Origin: Halorubrum sp. 2020YC2
GTDB lineage: Archaea; Halobacteriota; Halobacteria; Halobacteriales; Haloferacaceae
Direction: 5' to 3'
DNA: 64,000 nt
Assembly: GCF_018623055.1 (NCBI RefSeq)
Contig: NZ_CP076019.1
Coordinates: forward strand, 558,001-622,000
Shown: positions 25,235 through 35,259 of the stretch, piece after piece
Numbering within the stretch: position 1 is the first letter of the stretch
Layout: each line of letters begins with the position of its first letter
Program-made: the position numbers and the translations under genes
Notes under the pieces: generated by a model
What the model was told of the DNA's origin: nothing
Databases searched by the model: none
Seen by the model: only the letters and a program-made list of their open reading frames with translations

Positions 25235-26974
25235 ATGGCGAGTGACGCCGGCGGGAGCGACCTCGGCGACCGGATCGGGGCCCTCCAGCGTCGCCTCTCT
25301 CGGGCGTGGGAGCTGCTTCAGGGGTCCACGCTCGACGTCCGCCCGTTCCGCCCGGGCGAGGACGGGCCGCTCGCCTCGTTCGCGGTTCCCGAGGACGAGC
25401 GCGAGGTCGACCGCTACTGGGTGAACGCGCCGTACGCGTACGTCGTGATCACCTACGACGAGGTCGAGAGCGAACACCGCTACTACGCGGTCGAGCCGGA
25501 GCTGGACGCGTTCGAGCGCGACCTCCTCGACCGCGTCGTCGACGACATCCGCGACCCGCTGCTCTACCGCGAGGGGGCCGGAAAGGCCGACGAGGAGACC
25601 CTGCGGTCGGAGCTCGAGACGCTGCTTGAGGGGTACGGTATCGAGGCCGGGATGGACACGTTCCACGCGCTCGCGTACTACCTCTTCCGGGACTTCCGCG
25701 GCTACGGGAAGGTCGATCCCCTCCTGAACGACCGCCACATCGAGGACGTCTCCTGTGACGGCTATGACCTCCCGATCTTCGTCTACCACGACCAGTACAC
25801 GGACGTCGAGACGAACGTCTCGTTCGGACAGGAGGCGCTCGACAGCTACGTGATCCGGCTCGCACAGCAGTCCGGCCGTCACGTCTCCGTCGGTGACCCC
25901 ATCGTCGAGACCACCCTCCCCGACGGCTCGCGCGCGGAACTGGCGCTGGGCGAGGAGGTGACCCCGCGCGGCTCGGCGTTCACGATCCGCCAGTACGCGG
26001 AGGACCCGTTCACCCCCGTCGACCTCGTGGAGTACGGCACCTTCTCCGTCGAGCAGATGGCGTACTTCTGGCTCTGTATCGAGCACAACAAGAGCCTCAT
26101 CTTCGCGGGCGGCACCGCGTCGGGGAAGACCACCTCGATGAACGCGGTGTCGATGTTCGTCCCGCCGCGCGCGAAGGTGCTCACCATCGAGGACACCCGC
26201 GAGCTCTCCTTATACCACGACAACTGGCTCTCCGCGGTCACCCGCGAACGTCGGTACGAGGGCACCGACATCGACATGTACGACCTGCTGCGCTCCGCGC
26301 TCCGCCACCGCCCCGAGTACATCGTCGTCGGGGAGGTGCGCGGCGAGGAGGCGATCACCCTGTTCCAGGCGATGAACACGGGCCACACCACCTTCTCCAC
26401 GATGCACGCCGACTCGATCGAGACGGTGATCAACCGCCTGGAGAACGAGCCGATCAACGTCCCGCGCGCGATGGTGCAGTCGCTCGACATGCTCTCGGTG
26501 CAGACGCTCACGCGCTCGGACGACGAGCGGGTGCGCCGCGCGAAGACGATAGGCGAGATCGGCGGCATCGACCAGCGGACCGGCGAGCTCGACTACTCCT
26601 CGGCGTTCGAGTGGGTGCCGGACTCCGACACGTTCCGGCGGAACGACTCCTCGCTGTTAGAGGAGATAGCCGACGACCGCGGCTGGTCCCGGTCTGAGCT
26701 GCTCCGGGAGGTCCGCCGCCGCGAGCGGTTCATCGAACTGCTCTCCGCGCTCGGGATCGACGACTACCGCACCTTCACGGCCCTCGTCAACGAGTACTAC
26801 GCCGACCCCGAACGCGTGATGAACAAGCTCGACGAGCGCGCGAGCGCGGCCGACGGCGTCGACCCCGACGACCTCGCGGACGAGGGCGACGGCGCGCGCA
26901 GCGGGAGCGACCGCGGTCCCGCCCCCGCCGACGGCGCGAGCGCCGGGAGCGGGTCCGACGCCCCGGGCCGATGA
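25235..26974 (+). CDS. Type II/IV secretion ATPase, TadA/PilB-like
   Basis: This 579-residue AAA-type ATPase of the archaeal pilus/archaellum-related secretion superfamily has Walker A FAGGTASGKTT at about 290-300, IEDTREL (Asp box) near 319-325 and Walker B YIVVGEVRGEEA near 362-373. TGHTTFSTMHADS supplies the His box. The Asp/Ser-rich C-terminal 40 residues are low complexity. It should power assembly of type IV pilus-like filaments with the membrane platform encoded next. A TAGTTTAAC box about 30 bases before the ATG supports the start. Its stop overlaps the tadC start by 4 bp. No pilin gene is adjacent. Confidence 0.93.
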   Translation: MASDAGGSDLGDRIGALQRRLSRAWELLQGSTLDVRPFRPGEDGPLASFAVPEDEREVDRYWVNAPYAYVVITYDEVESEHRYYAVEPELDAFERDLLDRVVDDIRDPLLYREGAGKADEETLRSELETLLEGYGIEAGMDTFHALAYYLFRDFRGYGKVDPLLNDRHIEDVSCDGYDLPIFVYHDQYTDVETNVSFGQEALDSYVIRLAQQSGRHVSVGDPIVETTLPDGSRAELALGEEVTPRGSAFTIRQYAEDPFTPVDLVEYGTFSVEQMAYFWLCIEHNKSLIFAGGTASGKTTSMNAVSMFVPPRAKVLTIEDTRELSLYHDNWLSAVTRERRYEGTDIDMYDLLRSALRHRPEYIVVGEVRGEEAITLFQAMNTGHTTFSTMHADSIETVINRLENEPINVPRAMVQSLDMLSVQTLTRSDDERVRRAKTIGEIGGIDQRTGELDYSSAFEWVPDSDTFRRNDSSLLEEIADDRGWSRSELLREVRRRERFIELLSALGIDDYRTFTALVNEYYADPERVMNKLDERASAADGVDPDDLADEGDGARSGSDRGPAPADGASAGSGSDAPGR

Positions 26975-29210
26975 TCGAGTACCTCCCGCTTGCCGCCGCG
27001 CTCGCGGCCTGCCTCGCGCTCGCTGTCCCGCTCGTCGACGACCGGGCCGACCTGTTCGTCACTCGCGTCGCGCTGTCGGCGTTCGGCGACTACGTGAGCG
27101 AGAGCGAGGCGCGCCGGCGGGCCCAGCGCGACCGGATGCGCGCGGCTCACGTCGCCGGGACGACCCACCGCGTGTACGCCTCGCGGACCCTGCTGTACGC
27201 CGCCGTCCTCGGCGTCGCCGGCAGCGTGATCGGCGTGTACGCGGCCGGCGCCCTGCTCGCCGCGCTCGACGTCGGCGAGGCGACGATCCGCGAGGCGGTC
27301 CCGAGCGCGTTCGAGTTCGTTGCGGTCGTCGCGCGGCTGGCCGACCTCGGACTCGGCCGGCTCTTCGTCCTGCTTACGGTCGTCTCCGCCACCGTCGGCG
27401 CGGGGCTCGCGCTCGGCGTGTACGTCGCTCGCTGGCGGCTCCTCGACCAGCGGGCCTACGCCCGCGCGGCCGAGATCGACGCCACCCTGCCCGGACGGTC
27501 GCGTTCATGTACGCCCTCTCCCGTTCGGGGATGGCGTTCCCGCGCGTGATGGACACGCTCGCGGAGAACGAGGCCGTCTACGGCGAGGCCGCGACGGAGC
27601 TTTCGGTCGCGGTCCGCGACATGAACGCCTTCGGGACCGACGCGCTCACGGCGCTGCAGCGGATCTCGCGCCGGACGCCCAGCGACGACCTGGCTGACTT
27701 CGCGGAGAACCTCGCCTCCGTCCTCGGCACCGGGCAGCCGGTGTCGACGTTCCTCAAGGACCAGTACGAGCGCTATCAGGCGGAGGCGGAGGCGAAACAG
27801 GAGCAGTACTTAGAGCTGCTCTCGACGTTCGCGGAGGCGTACGTCACGGCGCTGGTCGCCGGCCCGCTCTTTTTCATCACCATCCTCGTCGTCATCGGGC
27901 TGGTCTTACAGGACACGATGCCGATCCTCCGCGTCATCGTCTACGTCGGCGTCCCGCTCGCCACGTTCGGGTTCGTCGTCTACGTCGACAGCGTGACGCA
28001 GGGCGTCGGCGGCACCGAGACGGTCGCGGAGTCGTCGCTCGGGGACCCGGACACGCCGTCGGTGTCGGGCGTGCGCCACGCCGCCGACGGGCCGGGGGAC
28101 CGAGGCGACGCCCCGCGGTTCGACGGGGGAACGGCGGCCGGACGGGACCCGGACGGCGCCGGCGCCGATAGGAGCGGCTCGGGCGGTCCCGGGGCGGACG
28201 GTCTCGGCGCGGACGGAGTCGGCCCCGACCGCTGGGCGGAGAGCCGCGAGCGGCTCCGCGTCTACGACCGGCTCAGCCGGCTGCGCCGCCTGGCCGAGTC
28301 CCCGGTCGAGACGGTGCTGGCCTCGCCGCGGACGGTCCTTCTCGCCGCGGTCCCGATCGCGGTCGCCGCGCTGCTCGTCTTCGCGTTCCCGATCACGCTG
28401 GGGACGCCCGTGGAGATGGTCGGGCAGGTCGACGGGCCGCTCGTCGCCGCGACCGCGTTCGTCCTCGCGGCCTACGCCGTCGCCTACGAGTTCGGCAAGC
28501 GCCGGGTCCGGCGCGTCGAGTCCGCGGTGCCCGACTTCCTCGACCGCCTCGCGAGCGTCAACGAGGCGGGGACGGCCGTGGTCGGGAGCGTCCGCCGCGT
28601 CGCGGACTCGAACCTGGAGGCGCTGACCGAGGACCTCCGTCGGACCCGCCGCGACGTCGACTGGGGGGCGGACGTCTCGACCGCGCTGCGCCGCCTCGAA
28701 CGGCGGGTCCGGTCGCCGATGATGTCCCGGGCGGTCGCGCTCGTCACCAACGCGATCCGGGCGAGCGGCGACGTCGGGCCGGTCCTCCGGATCGCGGCCG
28801 ACGAGTCGCGCGCGACGTGGTCGCTCCGGCGCGAGCGCCGACAGGTAATGCTAACGTACCTCATCGTTATCTACATCTCCTTCCTCGTCTTCCTCGGGAT
28901 CATCGCGGCGCTGTCGGTGTCGTTCATCCCGGCGATAGAGTCGGCGGGCGTCCCGGGAACGGGCGGCGGCCTCCCGGAAACCGGGGGCGGCGCCGTCCCC
29001 GCCGGTCCCGGCGGGATCGCGGACGGGATAGACGACATCGACGTCGACGCCTACGAGCAGCTGTTCTTCCACGCCGCGGCGATTCAGGCGGTCTGCTCGG
29101 GTCTCGTCGCCGGCCAGCTCGGTGAGGGGTCGGTGCGCGACGGCGCGAAACACGTCGTGGTGCTGCTCGCGGTCACGCTCGTCGCGTTCGTCGTTATCGG
29201 GCTGGTGTGA
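26971..29210 (+). pseudogene. TadC-like pilus platform protein, frameshifted
   Basis: The membrane platform partner of the ATPase starts at ATG 26971 (MIEYLPLAAALA) and breaks frame at about 27490. The rest (from MYALSRSGMAFPRVM) continues to 29210. One added C in the CCC run at 27490-27492 restores ATLPRTVAFMYALSRSG. The repaired protein of about 746 residues has two T2SSF domains (around 180-300 and 500-620), membrane helices and a Gly/Asp-rich linker between the halves. With all other parts intact, either a sequencing error or a recent mutation explains the break. Confidence 0.85.
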
Positions 29211-29253
29211 GGCGGTCCGGTCGGCATATACCCGTCGCGGCCGAGACCCCGGT

Positions 29254-29904
29254 ATGGACCCGCAGTCGACCGGCGATCCGCAGTCGACCTACGACCGCAT
29301 CGCGACGCACTTCTCGAAGACGCGGGAGCACGCGTGGCCCGAGGTCGAGGACTTCTTGGAGGGACGGTCGGTCGCCCGCGCGCTCGACGTCGGCTGCGGG
29401 AACGGTCGGCACACGGAGGCGCTCGCGGCGCGCGCCGAGAGCGCGGTCGGGGTCGACCTCAGCCGCGGGCTGCTCGACGAGGCGGTCTCTCGCGCCCGCG
29501 ACCGAGGGTTCGCTGACGCGGCCGCGTTCGTCCACGGCGACGCGGCCGCGCTGCCGGTCCGCGACGACGCGGTCGACCTCGCGGTGTACGTCGCGACGCT
29601 TCATCACCTCTCGCCGCGGGCGGACCGGGTCGAGAGCCTGAACGAACTGGCGCGAGCGCTCGCGCCCGACGGGGTCGCGCTCGTCAGCGCGTGGAGCACG
29701 GCCCACGACCGGTTCGACCGCGACGAGGGGTTCGACACGACAATCGACTGGACGCTGCCGGGCGGCGAGACCGTTCCGCGGTACTATCACATCTACTCGC
29801 CCGCGGAGTTCGAGTCGGACCTCGCGGCGAGCGACCTCGACCCGCGTCGGACGCGCGTTTCGAGCGGGAACTGCTACGCGGAGGTCTCGGCACCGAGCGG
29901 CTGA
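29254..29904 (+). CDS. Trm9/ALKBH8-like SAM methyltransferase
   Basis: This 216-residue class I methyltransferase begins with the segment TYDRIATHFSKTREHAWPEV, which closely follows the N-terminal signature of eukaryal Trm9 and ALKBH8 (HFSxTR..WP). The SAM motif ALDVGCGNGRHTEAL and LAVYVATLHHLS follow. Trm9-type enzymes methylate carboxymethyl-uridine at tRNA wobble positions; a tRNA role here is inference from the motif. The ATG at 29254 follows a CATATAC box by about 28 bases. It is separate from the pilus genes by function. Confidence 0.75.
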   Translation: MDPQSTGDPQSTYDRIATHFSKTREHAWPEVEDFLEGRSVARALDVGCGNGRHTEALAARAESAVGVDLSRGLLDEAVSRARDRGFADAAAFVHGDAAALPVRDDAVDLAVYVATLHHLSPRADRVESLNELARALAPDGVALVSAWSTAHDRFDRDEGFDTTIDWTLPGGETVPRYYHIYSPAEFESDLAASDLDPRRTRVSSGNCYAEVSAPSG

Positions 29905-29964
29905 TTATCACGAGAGATAACGACGGGGGTGGATTAAATAGGCCCTGTCGACCGCCTGCTGGTA

Positions 29965-32577
29965 ATGGCCGACACCCCTCTCGAACGGCTCCTGCGTCGG
30001 GTCGCGCCCGGCGCGGTGGCCCGGAGCTACCTCGCGAAGTTCCTCGTCGCCCTCGTCGTCGTCGTGCTTGCGATCGGCGCCGTCGGGGCCGTCACGTACG
30101 CGGAGACGACGGAGCAGCTCGAATCGAACGCACAGGACGACTACACGGCCGTCGCGGAGCTGAGCGCCACCGACCTCGACGCATGGGCGACCGAGCGGCG
30201 CACCCTGCTCCGCGAGGTCGCCGACAACGACGTGTTCACCGCGGAGGCCGGCGGGGTCGACACCTACCTCTCGTCGCACCTCTCGCGGACCGGCGAGTCG
30301 GTCGTCGCCTTCCACTTCGTCGACCCGAGCGAGGGGACCGTCATGGCCACCAGCGACGGGGCGGACGGCGGCGAGGCGGTGGCCTCGCAGGGGTGGTTGA
30401 CCGACGACCTCGTGTTCGCGGACGAGATGTTCCGGAGTCAGACGTACAGGGTCGACGGCGAGCGCCGGATCGCGTACGTCACGTCGACGCCGCGGGGCGA
30501 CTACCTTGTGATGGAGGTGTCGCTCGCGCCCGTCACCGCCGACCTCCGCCAGCCGACCGAGGGCGCGTTCACCACCATCGTCGAGCCCAGCGGCGAGATC
30601 ACGGCGAGCAGCAACGACTACGCCGCCGGCGTCCGCTACAGCAACGACGTCCAGTCCGCGCTGTTCGGCGAGGAGCGGACCGTCGGCTTCCTCCCGTCCG
30701 CGACGTTCGGCTTCGCCGACGGCGGCGAGTACCTCGTCGCCTACGCGCCGATGGAGGCCGAGGACTGGTACGTCGCCGTCCACGTCCCCCTCTCGCAGGC
30801 GTACGCGCTCTCCGGGATGATCGGGCGGAACCTGCTCCTGATCGTCGGCGTCGCGGTCGTCGGGCTCGGGCTGCTCGGCGCGACGCTCGGCCGCGGCACC
30901 GTCTCCGAGCTGAACCAGCTCCGGGGGCGGGCGACGGCGCTGGCCGACGGCGACCTCGACGTCGACTTCCACACGGAGCGGCGCGACGAGTTCGGCGACC
31001 TCTCCGAGGCGTTCGCGACCATGCGCGACTCGCTGCGCGAGCAGATCGAGTCGGCGGAGACGCAGCGCGAGCGCGCCGAGGCGGCGAAGGCGGAGAGCGA
31101 GGCCTTTGCCGACCGGCTGGAGTCGCGCGCGACCGACTTCGGCCAGACGATGGCGGCCTGCGCCGACGGCGACCTCACCGCGCGGCTCCGCGCCGACCCC
31201 GACGACCCCGAGGCGCTCCGCACCATCGCGGCGGAGTTCAACGACGCGATGGACGAGCTGGAGGCCGCGATCGCGGAGGTCGACGCGTTCGCGGTCGAGG
31301 TGGCCGAGCGGAGCGACGCGGTCACCGACGGCACCGACGAGGCCGCGGCCGCGGGCCGGGAGACGAGCGAGTCGATCGACGAGATCTCCGCCGGCGCGGA
31401 GCGGCAGAGCCGCCGGCTCTCCGAGGTGGCCGGCGAGATGGAGGACATGTCCGCGACCGTCGAGGAGGTCGCCGCCTCGGCGGACCAGGTCGCGACCACC
31501 TCGCGGCAGGCCGACGCCCTCACCGAGGAGGGCCGCGAGGCGGCCGCCGACGCGGTCGACGAGCTCCACGGGATCGAGGCGCGCTCCGAGTCCGCCGCCG
31601 AGACGATAGCGCGGCTCGAAGCCGAGATGGCGGAGGTCGACGCGATCGTCGAGACGATCTCGGAGATCGCCGACCAGACGAACCTGCTCGCGTTGAACGC
31701 CTCGATCGAGGCCGCCCGCGCGGGCGAGGCCGGCTCCGGCTTCGCGGTCGTCGCGGAGGAGGTGAAGTCGCTCGCGGAGGAGACCCAGGAGTCCGCCGCC
31801 GAGGTGGAGACGTTAATCTCAGGCCTCCGCGAGCGCACCGACGAGAGCGTCGACGAGATGGCCGCGATCCGCGAGGGGGTCGACGACGGCGTCGCGGTCG
31901 TCGAGGACGCCGAGGACGCGCTCTCCGAGGTCGCGGACCGGGTGAGTGAGGCCGACGACGGCGTTCAGGAGATATCCGGCGCGATGGACGCGCAGGCGCA
32001 GTCGGTCAACGAGGTGACCGGCGCGGTCGACGACCTCGCGGGCGTGAGCCAGCAGACGACCGCCGAGGCGACCACCGTCGCGTCCGCCGCCGAGGAGCAG
32101 GCCGCCACGCTCGGAACCGTCTCCGAGCAGGCGCACGACCTCCACGAGCGCGCCCGCGGCCTGCGGGAGACGACCGAGGACTTCGAGGTCGACGTCGACC
32201 GGACTGGCGCCGGGACCGAGGCGGTCGAGGCTGCGGCCGCGGACTCCGACGGGGCCGACGTAGCCGACGACGCGGCCGACGCAGCCGACGACGCGGACGG
32301 CGACGAGGCGGCGGCGGACGCGGGTCCCGATCCGACGGACGGGGTGGAGACGGACGCGGCCGAGCCGGACGAGTCAGAGTTCACGTTCGGCACCGACGGG
32401 GAGTCGACGGACGCCGCCCCCGCCAGCACGGACGGGGGGACCGCCGCCGAAGCGATCGAACCGGAGGAATCGGGCGCGTCGGGCGAGCCGAGCGAGTCGG
32501 AGGAATCGGGCGTGTCGGACAGCGACGGTCCGGACGTCGACGACTCGGGAACGGCGGAGCGGTCGCTCGACGAGTAG
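29965..32577 (+). CDS. Methyl-accepting chemotaxis transducer
   Basis: This 870-residue haloarchaeal transducer has TM1 at about 24-44, a double Cache-like extracellular sensor (45-285), TM2 at 287-309, tandem HAMP domains (about 310-435) and a long coiled-coil signalling domain. The conserved hairpin tip [20 protein letters not shown] is near 567-586. A disordered acidic tail of about 135 residues (735-870) ends the protein. It should control CheA kinase in response to an unknown ligand. A GATTAAATA box lies about 27 bases upstream. No che genes are nearby, so it stands alone. Confidence 0.94.
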   Translation: MADTPLERLLRRVAPGAVARSYLAKFLVALVVVVLAIGAVGAVTYAETTEQLESNAQDDYTAVAELSATDLDAWATERRTLLREVADNDVFTAEAGGVDTYLSSHLSRTGESVVAFHFVDPSEGTVMATSDGADGGEAVASQGWLTDDLVFADEMFRSQTYRVDGERRIAYVTSTPRGDYLVMEVSLAPVTADLRQPTEGAFTTIVEPSGEITASSNDYAAGVRYSNDVQSALFGEERTVGFLPSATFGFADGGEYLVAYAPMEAEDWYVAVHVPLSQAYALSGMIGRNLLLIVGVAVVGLGLLGATLGRGTVSELNQLRGRATALADGDLDVDFHTERRDEFGDLSEAFATMRDSLREQIESAETQRERAEAAKAESEAFADRLESRATDFGQTMAACADGDLTARLRADPDDPEALRTIAAEFNDAMDELEAAIAEVDAFAVEVAERSDAVTDGTDEAAAAGRETSESIDEISAGAERQSRRLSEVAGEMEDMSATVEEVAASADQVATTSRQADALTEEGREAAADAVDELHGIEARSESAAETIARLEAEMAEVDAIVETISEIADQTNLLALNASIEAARAGEAGSGFAVVAEEVKSLAEETQESAAEVETLISGLRERTDESVDEMAAIREGVDDGVAVVEDAEDALSEVADRVSEADDGVQEISGAMDAQAQSVNEVTGAVDDLAGVSQQTTAEATTVASAAEEQAATLGTVSEQAHDLHERARGLRETTEDFEVDVDRTGAGTEAVEAAAADSDGADVADDAADAADDADGDEAAADAGPDPTDGVETDAAEPDESEFTFGTDGESTDAAPASTDGGTAAEAIEPEESGASGEPSESEESGVSDSDGPDVDDSGTAERSLDE

Positions 32578-32656
32578 GCGTCGAACAGAAAGCGATTGTC
32601 GTCGCCCGCGACGACGCTCCGCCGGTCGCGCCGCGGTTAGCGGCTTTTCGCTCGGT

Positions 32657-32941
32657 TCAGTCGGCCATGCTCTCGTGGCTGACGCCCCGGTCGTCCGGGA
32701 GCGGCGCCACGAACCGGTACGCCGCGTACAGGCCCAGCACCGCGACGCCCGCCAGCACGAACGCCGTGCGGATCTCCGGCGAGATCAGCGGTATCGCGGT
32801 GACCTCGCCCGCCTCGTTCGTTATCGGGACCGGGCTGTAGGGCTGTCCCGCCAGGATCTCGACGACCCCGAGGACGACGATCCCGAACAGCATCAGTCCC
32901 GCGCTCAGCGCCCGCGCCGCCGTGTCGATGATGTCAGTCAT
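32657..32941 (-). CDS. Small two-helix membrane protein
   Basis: This 94-residue protein has two membrane segments, LMLFGIVVLGVVEILAG and TAFVLAGVAVLGLYAAYRF, joined by a polar loop. No function is recognised. It follows the DoxX-family gene by 13 bp and has its own strong ribosome-binding site (GAGGTGA, minus strand, about 32948-32954) six bases before the ATG. It probably works with the DoxX protein. The stop precedes 79 bases of spacer against the transducer gene, which ends convergently. Confidence 0.75.
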   Translation of the reverse strand: MTDIIDTAARALSAGLMLFGIVVLGVVEILAGQPYSPVPITNEAGEVTAIPLISPEIRTAFVLAGVAVLGLYAAYRFVAPLPDDRGVSHESMAD

Positions 32942-32954
32942 TGGTGGTCACCTC

Positions 32955-33479
32955 TCAGCCGAGCAGGTACCGCAGCTTGGGGTGTTGCTTGACGAACTCC
33001 GTCTCCTCGACGAGCGCGTCGAGGCCGTAGTACCGACCGGCCGCGAGCACGATGACCGTCAGGAACAGGAGCAGTCCCATCAGGTCGCTGTTGACGACGC
33101 CGTTGGTGAACCCGGCGTTGCCGATCCAGAACAGGACCATGAAGATGACCCCGCCGAACGCGGCGAGCCGGGTCACGGCGCCGGCCATCAGCGCGAGGCC
33201 GATGAGCGTCTCGAAGAGGGGAACCCCCGGCTCGATGAGCCACGCGAGGTTGTTCCCCATCCAGACGGGGATCCCGCCGAGGGCGGTCCCGCTCATCTCA
33301 GACATGTACGCCGAGCCGTAAGTGTACGAGAACCCGTTCTCGATCACCTTCGTGATCCCGGCGTGGAAGAACCACCAGCCGGTGACGACGCGGAGGAACG
33401 CGATCCAGTACGTCGCCCAGGGTCCCTCCAGCGCGAACTCGGTCTCGCCGACCAGCGGATTGCTAGATTGGTATGACAT
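32955..33479 (-). CDS. DoxX/DoxD-family membrane protein
   Basis: This 174-residue protein has four membrane helices. The family signature RVVTGWWFFHAGITKVI is near the N-terminus, with a long extracellular loop then FETLIGLALMAGAVTRLAAF and IGNAGFTNG. DoxD is a subunit of archaeal thiosulfate:quinone oxidoreductase, but this group also contains redox partners of unknown use. The start at 33479 is fixed by a GAGGTGA ribosome-binding site five bases upstream. The promoter is the TATA-rich palindrome near 33508-33526. Confidence 0.82.
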   Translation of the reverse strand: MSYQSSNPLVGETEFALEGPWATYWIAFLRVVTGWWFFHAGITKVIENGFSYTYGSAYMSEMSGTALGGIPVWMGNNLAWLIEPGVPLFETLIGLALMAGAVTRLAAFGGVIFMVLFWIGNAGFTNGVVNSDLMGLLLFLTVIVLAAGRYYGLDALVEETEFVKQHPKLRYLLG

Positions 33480-33483
33480 CGGT

Positions 33484-33526
33484 GTCACCTCACGGGTGTA
33501 CGTAGGGTGGGTATACGTATATGTCC
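33484..33526 (-). promoter_or_regulatory. DoxX operon promoter and Shine-Dalgarno site
   Basis: A TATA-type near-palindrome GGGTATACGTATATGTCCC spans 33508-33526. On the minus strand the Shine-Dalgarno GAGGTGA lies five bases before the ATG. This is unlike most other genes here, which appear leaderless, so the operon is probably translated by a different initiation route. Confidence 0.7.
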
Positions 33527-33590
33527 CGAACAGGTTTCTAAGCGGCTGAAAAGCGTTCTAGCGTGCTGGGAGGGGTCCGCAGTATCGTGG

Positions 33591-33602
33591 GTATTTAAAT
33601 AC
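33591..33602. other. 12-bp AT palindrome GTATTTAAATAC
   Basis: A perfect palindrome in the spacer between the DoxX operon and tRNA-Gly. The identical 12-mer occurs at 57139-57150. It contains a TATA-like core but no gene start follows at promoter distance in either direction. Confidence 0.5.
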
Positions 33603-33717
33603 TACAGCCGGGGATCGGCGGGCTGGGCCCCGGGTCCGCGGTCGCGATCCCGCCCGAACACGGAACGCTTATGAAACTCGTTGCGCCTACGTGTAGGTGC
33701 GTCATCGACCGACGCGA

Positions 33718-33788
33718 GCGCCGGTGGTCTAGTGGTAGGACCTGAGCCTTCCAAGCTCATGGCCCGGGTTCAAATCCCGGCCGGCGCA
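33718..33788 (+). tRNA. tRNA-Gly (anticodon TCC)
   Basis: This 71-nt tRNA has acceptor GCGCCGG/CCGGCGC, discriminator A, D-arm GTCTAGTGGTAGGAC and anticodon stem TGAGC/GCTCA with loop CTTCCAA, giving anticodon TCC (reads GGA). The T-arm is CCGGG-TTCAAAT-CCCGG. No intron and no encoded CCA. A CTTATGAA box lies about 45 bases upstream. The leader holds a palindrome CCTAC-GT-GTAGG (33686-33697). Confidence 0.96.
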
Positions 33789-33848
33789 CTCCCTTCGGTC
33801 GTGCGCCGCCCGTACTCCCGCTCGCTCGCGGGAGTCCCGGCCGGCGCA
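33775..33848 (+). repeat. tRNA-Gly 3' end repeated 60 bp downstream
   Basis: The last 14 bases of the tRNA gene (TCCCGGCCGGCGCA, 33775-33788) recur exactly at 33835-33848. An inverted repeat ACTCCCGC/GCGGGAGT (33814-33821 with 33828-33835) lies between them. It could be a tRNA terminator hairpin or the scar of an element that once used the tRNA 3' end. About 155 bases beyond it hold no recognised gene. Confidence 0.75.
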
Positions 33849-34003
33849 TCTCTCGAACACTACGAACGAGGAGCGACAGCGACGAGTGAGTTCGTGCGAG
33901 TGGATCCGCCGAGGGCTGGAATCCGCTCAGTCGCGCCCGGGCGTCAACAAAAAGGGGTCTCGACCGGCGGGGTGTTCGATTCCCGCCGAATGCTCGGCGT
34001 CGA

Positions 34004-35080
34004 TCAGTCGTCGTCGGCCGCGGGCGCCTCCGCGCTCTCGGCCTCGGCGGACTCGCGCGGCCCGCCCGCGTGCCCCTCGTGAGCGACGGCGGTCGCCATG
34101 AGGTGCGGCGGGATGGCGGGCACCTCGTCGGCGTCGACGGGGCCGTCCGCCTCGATCTCCTCGGTCGAGCGCGGGAACTCGCGGATCTCCTTGTGGATCG
34201 CGATGCCCGCCTTCGCCCCTTGGCCCATCGCGACCGGGACCTGGTTGTGGCCGGGGGTGATGTCTCCGACCGCGAACACGCCGTCCTCGCTGGTGCGGCC
34301 GTGGTCGTCGACGTCTATCTCGCCGCCGTCGGTCAGGTCGCAGCCGAGCCCCTCCGCGAGCGCGGTGTTGTAGTCGGAGCCGTACATCGGGAAGCCGCCG
34401 CGGTACTCGCGGCGGGTGCCGTCCTCGAACTCCATGGCCTCCAGCCAGCCGGAGTCGGGGTCGTTCTCGACGCCGGCGACGTCCTCGTGGACCACGTCGA
34501 CCGGGTGCGCGTCCAGCTGCGCCGCCGTCTCGTCGCTCCACGTCGGCTCCGCGCCGCGGGTCAGGAGGTCCACGTCGTCGGTCATGTTCAGCATGATCAT
34601 CGCGACGTGCGCGGCGGCCTCCCCGTGGCCCATCACGTACACCGGCTCGTCGACGAACATGTACGCGTCGCAGTGGAGACACCAGTGGAGCCCCTTGGCG
34701 TTCCGCGGCAGGGGCGGGTCGGGACGCTCGTCGGAGAAGCCGGTGGCGAGCACGACGCGGTCCGTGAGGATCTCGGTGTCGTTCGTGGACAGGCGGAACC
34801 GGTCGTCGGCTGTGCGCTCGACGTCGGTGACGAAGCCGCGCTCGAAGGCGCCGCCGTACGACTGTACCTGCTCGCGGCCGGTTGCGAGCAGCTCGTTCCC
34901 GGACACCTCCTCGGTGACGCCGATCACGTTGTGCGTGTCGGCCATCATCGCCGCGCGCCCGCCGCCGCGGTCGATCAGCACCGTCTCGTGGCCCAGTCGG
35001 GCGCCGTACAACGCGGTCGTCAGCCCGGCCGGCCCGCCGCCGACCACGGCGATATCGTACTCGTCGTCGGACGAACTCAT
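34004..35080 (-). CDS. FAD-dependent thioredoxin-reductase-like oxidoreductase
   Basis: This 358-residue protein has two Rossmann motifs: IAVVGGGPAGLTTALYGARL near the N-terminus for FAD, and VYVMGHGEAAAHVAMIM near 145-162 for NAD(P)H. The redox-active motif CLHCD and the FAD motif GVFAVGDITPGHNQ follow. The overall layout is that of thioredoxin reductase. The C-terminal extension of about 60 residues is acidic and unusual. GTTTAAAT lies about 24-31 bases before the ATG. A thioredoxin partner is not encoded nearby. Confidence 0.85.
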   Translation of the reverse strand: MSSSDDEYDIAVVGGGPAGLTTALYGARLGHETVLIDRGGGRAAMMADTHNVIGVTEEVSGNELLATGREQVQSYGGAFERGFVTDVERTADDRFRLSTNDTEILTDRVVLATGFSDERPDPPLPRNAKGLHWCLHCDAYMFVDEPVYVMGHGEAAAHVAMIMLNMTDDVDLLTRGAEPTWSDETAAQLDAHPVDVVHEDVAGVENDPDSGWLEAMEFEDGTRREYRGGFPMYGSDYNTALAEGLGCDLTDGGEIDVDDHGRTSEDGVFAVGDITPGHNQVPVAMGQGAKAGIAIHKEIREFPRSTEEIEADGPVDADEVPAIPPHLMATAVAHEGHAGGPRESAEAESAEAPAADDD

Positions 35081-35259
35081 TACCGATCGTACGCGTCCCG
35101 GCGGTTTAAATCACCCCGTGCTGTGCGCGGCCGGCGACCAGCCACGCCGGGTCGGTCCGGGCCGCGTTCGCGGTGCGTTCGGCGTCCGCGGCGACCGAGT
35201 CGCCGTAGCCCGACCGCTTGCCCGGACGTTTATGCGTGCGTATCGCGTTCGGTCGGCCA

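Noticed and set aside
29691-31949. 752-residue open frame on the plus strand
   Set aside because: Arg-rich shadow of the methyltransferase and transducer genes in another frame.
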